A stretch of 33,018 nucleotides of DNA, from NCBI GenBank assembly GCA_029288315.1, contig JARIHL010000070.1, positions 1-33,018 on the forward strand. Direction: 5' to 3'. Positions within the stretch are counted from its first letter, which is position 1; the number at the start of each line of letters is the position of its first letter. The position numbers were made by a program, and so were the translations under genes. This stretch comes from Candidatus Saccharimonadota bacterium. Lineage in GTDB: Bacteria; Patescibacteriota; Saccharimonadia; Saccharimonadales; EFPC-124. Of the stretch, positions 9,508 to 17,649 are shown in pieces. The notes beneath the pieces were generated by a model, which saw only the letters and a program-made list of their open reading frames with translations, had not been told where the DNA came from and searched no databases.

Positions 9508-10574
9508 CTGCCTGTAGTAATGACGTGATGATCAGTTGAAAAATAATCCATTAGTACATCGGCATCAGTTGTCGTAATAATCGTCTGAAAATCTTTAGCT
9601 AAGCTTGCCAGCGATCGGCGCCGCTTGGCATCCAATTCACTAAATACATCATCAAAGAGGAGTAGAGGGCGTTTTTCATGCCTTTCATTAAGCAGAGATA
9701 GTTCAATCATTTTTAAAGCCAACACCAAGGTACGCAGTTCACCCCGAGAAGCACTGGTAGCTGCATCAGCTCCATTAAGTAAAATAACTATATCATCACG
9801 ATGCGGTCCAACGCCTGTAAAACCCCTTGCAATATCACGTGGTCGCTGGGCTTGCAACTGTTGTAGTAGTGATGTTTTGTAATCCTTAAGATTGGTATCG
9901 CTTTTATATACCACCCTGACGTCGTGTGGAATGTCAGCGATCCGACTATATAGATCACTAAGTTGCTCATTCCAGGCTTGAATCAGCCCAAGCCGTTGCT
10001 CAATCAGGACAGCAGCATATTCAGTTAATTTTATATCCCACACAAATAACTGATCGTCAACTATTCCATGAGACTGCTCTGCGGCGTGCCTAACGATAGT
10101 ATTACGCTGCATAAGAGCGCGTTCATAATGACTACGAATACGCACACCTGCAGGCCTTAAACGACCAAGTAAAGCATCAATATAATCGCGGCGACGCTGA
10201 GGTGAGCCATTTAGGAACCGCAACTCATTTGGCTCAAATAACACTAAGGGAATGCGCTGTTGATACAGCAATCGTTGTTTTTTAATGCCATCTAAGGCAA
10301 ACTGCTTTGGTGGTGTACCATCAACTTTATAGGTAGCTATTCGTTGTTGATCTTCGTACATGGCCTCGAGTCTAAACCATTCATGACCCTGCTGTACCAG
10401 ATCCTTATCACCAACACGAAAAGAAGCGCCCAACGAAAGCACGTACAGGGCCTCAAGCAAGTTTGTTTTTCCACTACCATTTGCACCAACAATGATATTG
10501 AGGCTGGGGACTAACCGCACCGTATGATCAGTATATGAACGGAAGTGTTTGAGCGATAGGGAGTAGTAGGCCAT
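9498..10574 (-). CDS. recF: DNA replication and repair protein RecF
   Basis: 358 aa; NIIVGANGSGKTNLLEALYVLSLGASFR Walker A; RGELRTLVLALKMIEL, PLLLFDDVFSELD; adjacent to dnaN. Confidence 0.95.
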   Translation of the reverse strand: MAYYSLSLKHFRSYTDHTVRLVPSLNIIVGANGSGKTNLLEALYVLSLGASFRVGDKDLVQQGHEWFRLEAMYEDQQRIATYKVDGTPPKQFALDGIKKQRLLYQQRIPLVLFEPNELRFLNGSPQRRRDYIDALLGRLRPAGVRIRSHYERALMQRNTIVRHAAEQSHGIVDDQLFVWDIKLTEYAAVLIEQRLGLIQAWNEQLSDLYSRIADIPHDVRVVYKSDTNLKDYKTSLLQQLQAQRPRDIARGFTGVGPHRDDIVILLNGADAATSASRGELRTLVLALKMIELSLLNERHEKRPLLLFDDVFSELDAKRRRSLASLAKDFQTIITTTDADVLMDYFSTDHHVITTGRNL

Positions 10575-10580
10575 GATTTT

Positions 10581-10586
10581 AGTATA
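10581..10586 (-). promoter_or_regulatory. -10 box TATACT for a likely leaderless recF transcript
   Basis: TATACT-N6-ATG on minus strand, no SD-like motif between. Confidence 0.5.
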
Positions 10587-10619
10587 GAGGAGCGGCTTTT
10601 ATTTTCTGCTATAAGTGCA

Positions 10620-10729
10620 GCTAAAACTATCCCACACTTCTTTTCCTAAACCGTGTTACCTGACCAAAAGGTCAGGTAACACCACCGGGAAGGCTGTGTT
10701 CAGGAAAAGAAGTGTGGGATAGTTTTAGC
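10620..10729. repeat. Intergenic hairpin E2 (28-bp perfect arms 10620-10647 / 10702-10729) with inner 13-bp stem hairpin 10653-10682
   Basis: gctaaaactatcccacacttcttttcct and exact reverse complement; inner gtgttacctgacc-aaaa-ggtcaggtaacac. Confidence 0.92.
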
Positions 10730-10769
10730 GATGAAAGAGGTAGAATTAAAGAGCAGGCATGCAGAAAAG

Positions 10770-11864
10770 CTAACTCTTCAACGGCATAATGATATGCTTA
10801 TAATCTCGCTCGCCCTCAGCAATCGTTAAAATGCAAGCAGCTAGTTTACCACTAAAGCTAAAGGTTACCACGGGGCTATCAATGCATCCAAGCCCCTCAA
10901 TCAGATACCGTGAGTTCAATGTCACCTGGCCCGCCGCCGTAACTTTTGCTTCAGCTTCAGAAGTATTTTCACCCAGCTGCGAGGCAACTGAATGAATACT
11001 CAATCGTTGATCAGCCTCACTTGCCTTCAAAGTGACACTGCCTCCGCTTTCCCGAGCAAACAAACTCGCTACTTTAGTAATCCGTGTAAACTCATCCTTA
11101 CGTAAGGTCACCTCGATATCACTTTTTGCAGGGATAAGCTGACGATAATCAGGAAATATACCATCAATTAAACGACTGGTAATTTCAATGTCGTCAAGTA
11201 ATATGCGCATCTGATTCTCGTCAAAGATGAGTTTTATTTCATTCATGTCATCCGTCATAACCCGCAATACATCTTGCAGTGTTTGAGCCGGAATAATAGC
11301 TCGTAATTCTTGTTCAAAAACGCCAAGTGAACGCTCGGCTAAGCGATATCCATCAGTCGCTGCAAAATAAAGCGTACCCTCGCACGTATGACAATACACA
11401 CCAGTCAGCATCGGTCGCGTATCGTCAATCGAGGCAACAAGTACTGTTTGTTGTATAGCTCGTTTGAGTACGGAAGGTGCAAGCGTCATTTCTTGATGTG
11501 CTGTAATCTCGGGTAGGGCGGGGAACTCATCTGGCGCCATTCCGTTAATCGTTGATTGATAGGTGCCACTTTTTATATGCAGTTTAGTACCATCCGCCTC
11601 AAGGGTAACATTGCCTTTTGGTAGATTACTAATAAATTCACTCATTAACCGAGCGGGCACGGTAATGGTGCCTTCAGTCTCAACTTTACTGCCAACGTAT
11701 TGAGTAATGGCGATTTCAAGATTTGTAGCCGCAAGCAATAAACGGTTTTTATCAGTTCTAAATAAAATATTGTTCAGAATTGGCAGAGGAGTTTTACCAG
11801 TAGCAACCCGTCCGACTACCTGCAGAGCTTTGGCTAAATTTTCTTGTGTAACAACCAATTTCAT
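10770..11864 (-). CDS. dnaN: DNA polymerase III subunit beta (sliding clamp)
   Basis: 364 aa; MKLVVTQENLAKALQVVGRVATGKTPLPILNNILF..., FPDYRQLIP, C-terminal IIMPLKS; SD AAAGGAGG upstream. Confidence 0.96.
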   Translation of the reverse strand: MKLVVTQENLAKALQVVGRVATGKTPLPILNNILFRTDKNRLLLAATNLEIAITQYVGSKVETEGTITVPARLMSEFISNLPKGNVTLEADGTKLHIKSGTYQSTINGMAPDEFPALPEITAHQEMTLAPSVLKRAIQQTVLVASIDDTRPMLTGVYCHTCEGTLYFAATDGYRLAERSLGVFEQELRAIIPAQTLQDVLRVMTDDMNEIKLIFDENQMRILLDDIEITSRLIDGIFPDYRQLIPAKSDIEVTLRKDEFTRITKVASLFARESGGSVTLKASEADQRLSIHSVASQLGENTSEAEAKVTAAGQVTLNSRYLIEGLGCIDSPVVTFSFSGKLAACILTIAEGERDYKHIIMPLKS

Positions 11865-11875
11865 TGAAGCCTCCT

Positions 11876-12140
11876 TTATTCATTTCTTCTTTATTAATAA
11901 TTTAGTAATCGTAGTAGTAAGCAATGGGGATAGTGCGCACAAGTTGATTTTTACAGAGTGAACGGCTAGAAATTGTATGTGCAAAACCATGTGCAGTGGT
12001 TGTGCAGTAAGGTGTGGAGAATACTCAGAATGGAGCATAACCTGCTTTCGAAGCATAACCTGCGAGTTACTGTGTGGAAGCTGGGGAAGTTTATGCACAC
12101 TATTCTGCGGCAGTGTATCAACAAATTGTGCACATTTTTT
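11876..12140. promoter_or_regulatory. Candidate oriC (dnaA-dnaN intergenic): AT-rich DUE, DnaA-trio-like tract, phased DnaA-box-like sites
   Basis: AT-rich 11876-11905; TAGTAATCGTAGTAGTAA at 11903-11920; DnaA-box-like TGTGCAAAA 11978, TGTGCAGTG 11990, TGTGCAGTA 12001, TGTGGAGAA 12013; TTATGCACA 12091-12099. Confidence 0.65.
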
Positions 12141-12186
12141 GTACAGTTTAAAGGTGATGGTGTGCGGGTTGGTTGGCAAAGATGTA

Positions 12187-13533
12187 CTAAACATATAATT
12201 TCTCCCGTATCTCTGTCACTTGTTGGCGAATCATATAATCTAATTTGACCGCTTTCTCAATTTTTTCGACTGAATGGATAGCCGTCGTGTGATCCTTACG
12301 CCCCAGCTCCTTCGCAATTTTAGGGAAGCTCAGGTGCAACTCACTGCGCAGAAGATACATAGCAATTTGCCGTGGCACCACGATATGCTTGTCGCGTTTA
12401 GGACTCAAAATATCATTTGATTCAATCTGAAAATGTTTAGCCGTTTTATCAATGACTTGTTTAATGGTGAGATGATGAGGGCGAGTAGTACGCACGTTTC
12501 CAATCAGACCAGCTGCAGTCTGCAGGTCGGGCGCAATACCGCGCATTTCGCAAAAAGCCAGCAACTGATTTAAGCCGCCTTCAAGTTCCCGAATATTAGT
12601 TTGGATGTGAGTAGCGAGGTATTCAACTGTTTCGCGGTCCAGCGTAAAACCATTGCTATTTGCCTTTGTCTGCAGAATAGCGCAGCGGGTTTCGAAATCG
12701 GGCATTTGGATATCAATCGTCATGCCCCATTCAAACCGGCTACGCAGACGGTCGGTCAAGGTAGGGATAGACTTCGGTGGGCGATCAGAACTAATAACGA
12801 TTTGTTTGTTCGCTTGGTGTAATGCATTGAAGGTATGGAAGAACTCTTCCTGCGTTTTTTCTTTATTAGCAATAAACTGCATATCATCAACAATCAGTAC
12901 ATCGACATTTCTATACCGCTCAGCAAAACCCATTTTCTTAAGCCGCAGACTATCTACAAAATCATTTACAAAAGTCTCAGATGAAATATAGAGGATTCTA
13001 GCTTGCGCATTACGAGTAGCCACACTATTGCCAATCGCTTGAATTAAGTGGGTTTTACCAAGACCGACACCACCATAAAGAAAAAGTGGATTGTACTTCG
13101 TACCTGGACTATTGGCCACGGCTTGGCAAGCGGTGTAGGCAAGTTCATTGCTCGAACCAACAATAAATGTCTCAAATGTGTAACGTGGATTAAGATTGAC
13201 ATGCGAAGACAATGATTTTGGCTTCTCACTATTTGCAGTTTGGGGTGAGGATGGTGTCATGTCGGTCGTTTCGATTGCCCTTTTTTTACCAGATGACTGG
13301 ATAGTGCAGGTAATGCGCTTAACTCGCAAACCATTGCGAGCTAAAACTTCACTAATTTGCGAGCTAAACTTAACCTCAAGTTGTTGCTTGACAAAGATAT
13401 TAGGCACGGCAATAACCACATGCTCATCAGTGTGCTCAATAAGTTCTGTGTTCTTGAACCATGTTATAAAGTTTGCGTGCGAAACACTCAATTCAATCTC
13501 ACCAAGCACAGTTTGCCAAATGGTGTTTTTCAT
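12187..13533 (-). CDS. dnaA: Chromosomal replication initiator protein DnaA
   Basis: 448 aa; NPLFLYGGVGLGKTHLIQAIGN, DVLIVDDMQFIANKEKTQEEFFHTFN, C-terminal domain IV LGRKDHTTAIHSVEKI. Confidence 0.98.
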   Translation of the reverse strand: MKNTIWQTVLGEIELSVSHANFITWFKNTELIEHTDEHVVIAVPNIFVKQQLEVKFSSQISEVLARNGLRVKRITCTIQSSGKKRAIETTDMTPSSPQTANSEKPKSLSSHVNLNPRYTFETFIVGSSNELAYTACQAVANSPGTKYNPLFLYGGVGLGKTHLIQAIGNSVATRNAQARILYISSETFVNDFVDSLRLKKMGFAERYRNVDVLIVDDMQFIANKEKTQEEFFHTFNALHQANKQIVISSDRPPKSIPTLTDRLRSRFEWGMTIDIQMPDFETRCAILQTKANSNGFTLDRETVEYLATHIQTNIRELEGGLNQLLAFCEMRGIAPDLQTAAGLIGNVRTTRPHHLTIKQVIDKTAKHFQIESNDILSPKRDKHIVVPRQIAMYLLRSELHLSFPKIAKELGRKDHTTAIHSVEKIEKAVKLDYMIRQQVTEIREKLYV

Positions 13534-13596
13534 ACCCCGTATTACTACCTCTCACTTATTTCAAAAGCTACCTACAACTATACTGGATGGCGTAAC

Positions 13597-13710
13597 TTTT
13601 CCACAAATAGAAAAACTACAACGATATTTTTGTCAATATCCTCACTAGTTATACACAGATAATAGGTACCCCTGTAAATCTGGGGAAAAACCCTTGCAAT
13701 CTGGGGAAAA
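13597..13710. promoter_or_regulatory. Second DnaA-box-like cluster in dnaA-rpmH intergenic region
   Basis: TTTTCCACA 13597-13605; TTATACACA 13649-13657 (matches TTATNCACA); direct repeats AATCTGGGGAAAA at 13677-13689 and 13698-13710 spaced 21 bp. Confidence 0.55.
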
Positions 13711-13797
13711 CTTTGACAAGATGTATAAAGAGTAAATTAGAGACAATACGAATATAGCAGTTATGCTATCGTCGTCTGAAATAAAGGATGTATTGCT

Positions 13798-13935
13798 ATG
13801 CCAAAAGGGACCCATCAACCAAAAAAACGTTCACGGGCTAAAGTGCACGGCTTTCGCGCTCGCATGAGAACCAAAGCGGGCCGGCTTGTGCTCAAGGCTC
13901 GCCGTCTAAAGGGCAGAGTAAAGCTCAGCGTTTAA
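13798..13935 (+). CDS. rpmH: 50S ribosomal protein L34
   Basis: [45 protein letters not shown], 45 aa; below the ORF track length cutoff; located before rnpA. Confidence 0.95.
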   Translation: MPKGTHQPKKRSRAKVHGFRARMRTKAGRLVLKARRLKGRVKLSV

Positions 13936-14014
13936 CGAATTGTAAAAGCCTTAACGCAGCTTGCGCAGGCAAGATGGTTTAATTTTCTATATTGTCAATT
14001 ACAATTAAGGGTAC

Positions 14015-14374
14015 ATGTTAAAGCAAAAATATCGTTTTCATGGCCATGGCAGCCTTCGCTATTTGCACCGCAATGGTAAAACGATTCGGAGCCGTTCTTT
14101 GTCGATTCGGTTTACGAGTAATCCGCGCCGTCAGCATAATCGTTGTGCAGTTATCATTACAAGAAAGGTCGTGAAGTCTGCTCCTAAGCGCAATCGAATA
14201 CGTCGCCGAGTCTATGAGGTGCTGCGGTTAGAATGGGGTCATGTAGCACCTGCACATGACATTTCAATTAATGTGCACGATCCGAACTGCTCTGATATGC
14301 CTTATCAAGAATTAAGCGCTTATATTATTGATATATTACGTCGAGCTGGATTGTGGCGCCCGCCGTCAGATTAA
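14015..14374 (+). CDS. rnpA: Ribonuclease P protein component
   Basis: 119 aa; SIRFTSNPRRQHNRCAVIITRKVVKSAPKRNRIRRRVYEVLR; syntenic. Confidence 0.93.
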   Translation: MLKQKYRFHGHGSLRYLHRNGKTIRSRSLSIRFTSNPRRQHNRCAVIITRKVVKSAPKRNRIRRRVYEVLRLEWGHVAPAHDISINVHDPNCSDMPYQELSAYIIDILRRAGLWRPPSD

Positions 14375-14445
14375 AACTTTAGCCCACCAGCATACGAAAG
14401 AAAAGGTATAACATAACATACACTTATAATCGATATTTCATGGTA

Positions 14446-14454
14446 TGCTATAAA
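14446..14454 (+). promoter_or_regulatory. Extended -10 TGCTATAAA, likely leaderless yidC promoter
   Basis: TGCTATAAA-N5-ATG(14460). Confidence 0.45.
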
Positions 14455-14459
14455 AAGTT

Positions 14460-15386
14460 ATGAGTTTATTCGATGTTATACTAGTCCAGCCAATTTTTAA
14501 TGTCTTACTTTTTATTTATGGGATAATCCCGGGACATGATTTTGGCGTCGCACTGATTATTTTCACCATACTTATCCGCGTGGCTATGTGGCCATTGGTT
14601 CGCAAGCAGCTGCATCAGACGAAAGTTATGCAAACCTTGCAACCAGAAATCCAAAAATTAAAAAAGCGTACCAAAGGCAACCGTCAACTAGAAGCCCAAC
14701 TAATGATGGAACTCTATCGTGAGCGGGGTGTGAACCCTTTTAGTTCAATTGGTTTGCTGATTTTGCAACTGCCTATTTTTATTGCACTCTTCGCGGTTAT
14801 CAAATTGCTCACCGAAAATCATGGAGCTAATAATATTGCTAATTACGCATATGGTTTTGTGGAGCAATTGCCTTATGTGCAGGAAATTATCCATAATGCA
14901 GATAAATTCAACCATATGCTTTTTGGCCTCATTGATCTTACGAAAGTGGCGATGGGCCCCGACGGTATTTATGTTCCACTGATTATTATGGCAATCATCG
15001 CCGCAGGGCTACAGTTTTGGCAATCTAAACAGTTGTTGCCAAAAGTTAAAGAAGGGCGGCGTCTGCGCGATATACTCAAAGAACAAGCTTCCGGAAAAGA
15101 AGTTGATCAGAGTGAAATTAGTGCGTTGATGACGAATCGTATGATCTTTCTGTTTCCGATCCTAACTTTTGTAGTTTCAATTTACTTGGCGGGCGCTTTA
15201 ACACTCTATCTTCTTGCTACGAGTACGGTAGCAATTATTCAACAAAGCTACGTATTGCGTCAGGACAGTGAAGACATGAGTAAACTAAAAAGTCCTAAAA
15301 CCAAACAAAAATTAGCAGTAGCTCAAGAAGCTGAAGTGGTAGAGAAACCTCTAGCGTCCAAAAAACCAAGGAGGAAGAAAAAATGA
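14460..15386 (+). CDS. yidC: Membrane protein insertase YidC/Oxa1
   Basis: 308 aa; multi-TM, IFTILIRVAMWPLVRKQLHQTKVMQTLQPEIQKLK, syntenic between rnpA and jag. Confidence 0.95.
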   Translation: MSLFDVILVQPIFNVLLFIYGIIPGHDFGVALIIFTILIRVAMWPLVRKQLHQTKVMQTLQPEIQKLKKRTKGNRQLEAQLMMELYRERGVNPFSSIGLLILQLPIFIALFAVIKLLTENHGANNIANYAYGFVEQLPYVQEIIHNADKFNHMLFGLIDLTKVAMGPDGIYVPLIIMAIIAAGLQFWQSKQLLPKVKEGRRLRDILKEQASGKEVDQSEISALMTNRMIFLFPILTFVVSIYLAGALTLYLLATSTVAIIQQSYVLRQDSEDMSKLKSPKTKQKLAVAQEAEVVEKPLASKKPRRKKK

Positions 15387-15868
15387 ACGACGATACCATA
15401 AATCGTGAGCAATCGATTAACTTCGCAAAACGCTACCTCGAGGACTTACTGTCCTTTTTTGGACTTAATACGGCCGTTACCGTGCACTGTGAAGAAGATG
15501 TTATTGAACTTGCCGTTCCCTCGACGCACTTAAATGGTTTTTTAATTGGTCAACGCGGTGATACATTACGATCACTGCAATTTTTGTTATCTATGGCTCT
15601 TAAGAATAAAAATGCTGAATTAACTCGAGTGAATATCGATGTCGCTAACTACAAACATCATCGTGCCGAGCGGTTAGCTGATCAGGTAAAAGAATGGTGT
15701 GAAACTGTGGCACAAACTGGTGAGCCAATGGAACTTCGGCCAATGAACGCTGCTGATCGGCGAGTCGCGCATCGTGTCGTTGGTGACTTCGGTCAGCTTG
15801 AAAGCCACTCTGAAGGTGAGGGCCGCGATAGACATTTGATTATTACAGTAAAAAGTGGAATTATATAG
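15383..15868 (+). CDS. jag: Jag/KhpB-type KH-R3H RNA-binding protein
   Basis: 161 aa; GFLIGQRGDTLRSLQFLLS (KH GxxG-like), YKHHRAERLADQVKEW...MNAADRRVAHRVVGDF (R3H); ATGA overlap with yidC. Confidence 0.92.
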   Translation: MNDDTINREQSINFAKRYLEDLLSFFGLNTAVTVHCEEDVIELAVPSTHLNGFLIGQRGDTLRSLQFLLSMALKNKNAELTRVNIDVANYKHHRAERLADQVKEWCETVAQTGEPMELRPMNAADRRVAHRVVGDFGQLESHSEGEGRDRHLIITVKSGII

Positions 15869-15884
15869 TTTTAGTGACAAATTC

Positions 15885-15893
15885 TGCTATACT
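15885..15893 (+). promoter_or_regulatory. Extended -10 TGCTATACT, likely leaderless NUDIX gene promoter
   Basis: TGCTATACT-N8-ATG(15902). Confidence 0.45.
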
Positions 15894-15901
15894 TGAATAC
15901 T

Positions 15902-16381
15902 ATGAACCAACCTATTATTCCTGCAAGTGATAAGATTGATTTGCTTCGCGGTATTGACCATATCGGGATATCAGCTTCATTCGTAGTACATGATGGCCAG
16001 GGAAATGTTCTCTTGCAAAAGCGTAGTCAGCGATGTCGTGATGAACAAGGGCGTTGGGATGTGGGCGGTGGCGCAATTGAATTCGGTGAGCCTTTGGAAG
16101 ATGCAGTGCGCCGGGAAATTAGGGAAGAACTGATGGCCGAGCCACTAGCTATCGATTTTTTAACAGTATACGATGCACATCGTGTGAGTGCTGATGGCCT
16201 TCCTACGCATTGGGTAGCGATTATGCACGCTGTTAAAATTGACCCAACAAAAGTGAGCATTGGCGAGCCCCATAAGATAGATGAAATTGGCTGGTTTACG
16301 AGTGATACATTGCCAACACCTCTCCATTCGCAGTTTTGGAAAAGCTATGAAGTTGCCCTGAAGAAGGGGATTGTAAAGTAG
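15902..16381 (+). CDS. NUDIX hydrolase
   Basis: GGAIEFGEPLEDAVRREIREELMAEP NUDIX box (Gx5Ex7REUxEExGU-like); ORF track start 15893 is TTG, ATG at 15902 preferred. Confidence 0.88.
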   Translation: MNQPIIPASDKIDLLRGIDHIGISASFVVHDGQGNVLLQKRSQRCRDEQGRWDVGGGAIEFGEPLEDAVRREIREELMAEPLAIDFLTVYDAHRVSADGLPTHWVAIMHAVKIDPTKVSIGEPHKIDEIGWFTSDTLPTPLHSQFWKSYEVALKKGIVK

Positions 16382-16389
16382 CTTGACTA

Positions 16390-16518
16390 CTCGTTCGCTG
16401 CTGGGGTACATATCCTGCCTCATAGAGGTTCGACTTTTCCAGGAGGAACGAAGCGAGCTGTTTTTGCGAGCGGAGTGTTCTTCTATGAGGCAGGATATGT
16501 ACCCCAGCAGCGAACGAG
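16390..16518. repeat. Intergenic hairpin E3 (37-bp perfect arms 16390-16426 / 16482-16518) with conserved loop shared with E4
   Basis: ctcgttcgctgctggggtacatatcctgcctcataga and exact reverse complement; loop contains agcgagctgtttttgcgagcggagtgttcttcta. Confidence 0.95.
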
Positions 16519-16524
16519 GTGGTT

Positions 16525-17625
16525 TTATTCCAAAATATTTTTATAAACCGCTAAGGTTTGCTGGGCCATATATTTCCATGAGTAGCGTTGAGCCACCAGT
16601 TGACCATTGTTGATTAATCTTTGCCGCAACGCATTATCTGTTATTACAGCATCTATTTTATTTTTCATATCTTCAACGCTGAGAGGGTCGAAGTAATGAA
16701 CCCCATCACCGTAGACCTCTGGCAGGCAAGTGGCATTACTACTAGTGACGGCCGCACCAGAAGCCATAGCTTCCAATCCTGGTAAACCAAACCCCTCCAT
16801 TAGGGAAGGAAATACATATGTCGCACAATGTTTGTATAACCAAACGAGGTGACCATCTGATACAAAATCGGTAAAAATAATGCCTTTAAAACCATTTCCT
16901 TCAGCCCAAATCTTATTGCGTACTAACGGCCGGCCGTTTTTACCCGTTAAACGGCCAACCAATACTAATAATAATTCTGGATGCTTCAGGCGTAATTTTT
17001 GATGAGCTTGCATTAAACGACGAATATTCTTATAGTCGCTTTGTTGACCCACATACAGTAAAAACTGTTTATTAACGAGCGGTTGATATACTACTGGCTT
17101 GACCGAGCCAATGTCACAACCTTCGTACGTAACCGTTACTTTTTGAGGACTAATCCGTGCGAATTTCACATAAGCCTTTTTGGTAAACTCACTTGGTGTC
17201 AGAATGTGCGCTGATGTGTGAGCGATAACGTAAAAGACAAATCGGCCAATCAATTGCTTAAAATGGAAAATAATAAAATCTTTATCGCTGTTGTATGTAT
17301 TAAGCAAGTTTAAGTCATGTATAGTCGTAACGTGTTTGCCGCGATACAAAATAGGTTGCTGTGGCATACAAAAATGTACTAAATCGGGCTTCAGGCGATT
17401 GAGTAATCTTAACAAACCTGCCTGTTCGGCGAGGCTGTAGTTGTCAAAATCAGCCTCAATAACATTAAACTGAGGATTCCGAGGTTGGTAGAAACCAATA
17501 TCTTTTCGAGGCACCAAAATGAAGTATTCGTTTTTTTTATCAAGCTCTTCAAGGTAATGCACCAGCCGTTCAACATAGCGGCCTGTGCTGGAATTAATAA
17601 TACGTGCATCGATGGCAATTTTCAT
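16525..17625 (-). CDS. GT4-type glycosyltransferase family 1 protein
   Basis: 366 aa; TYEGCD, LLYVGQQSDYKNIRRLMQAH, FPSLMEGFGLPGLEAMASGAAVTSSNATCLPEVYGDG. Confidence 0.92.
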   Translation of the reverse strand: MKIAIDARIINSSTGRYVERLVHYLEELDKKNEYFILVPRKDIGFYQPRNPQFNVIEADFDNYSLAEQAGLLRLLNRLKPDLVHFCMPQQPILYRGKHVTTIHDLNLLNTYNSDKDFIIFHFKQLIGRFVFYVIAHTSAHILTPSEFTKKAYVKFARISPQKVTVTYEGCDIGSVKPVVYQPLVNKQFLLYVGQQSDYKNIRRLMQAHQKLRLKHPELLLVLVGRLTGKNGRPLVRNKIWAEGNGFKGIIFTDFVSDGHLVWLYKHCATYVFPSLMEGFGLPGLEAMASGAAVTSSNATCLPEVYGDGVHYFDPLSVEDMKNKIDAVITDNALRQRLINNGQLVAQRYSWKYMAQQTLAVYKNILE

Positions 17626-17633
17626 ATGTTATC

Positions 17634-17641
17634 AGTATAGT
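17634..17641. promoter_or_regulatory. Overlapping divergent -10 boxes (TATACT on minus 17634-17639; TATAGT on plus 17636-17641)
   Basis: TATACT-N8-ATG(17625, minus) and TATAGT-N8-ATG(17650, plus). Confidence 0.5.
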
Positions 17642-17649
17642 ATATGCAT

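Noticed and set aside
11880-12248. Overlapping ORFs on both strands (104 aa minus, 91 and 73 aa plus) in the dnaN-dnaA spacer
   Set aside because: Composition is driven by DnaA-box-like repeats; no start signals or recognisable domains; better explained as oriC.
13677-13710. CRISPR-like spaced repeats
   Set aside because: Only two 13-bp units 21 bp apart near dnaA; consistent with origin or regulatory iterons, no array or cas genes.
16383-16613. 76-aa plus-strand ORF
   Set aside because: Lies over hairpin E3 and antisense to the glycosyltransferase 3' end; explained by the structure, no protein-like features.
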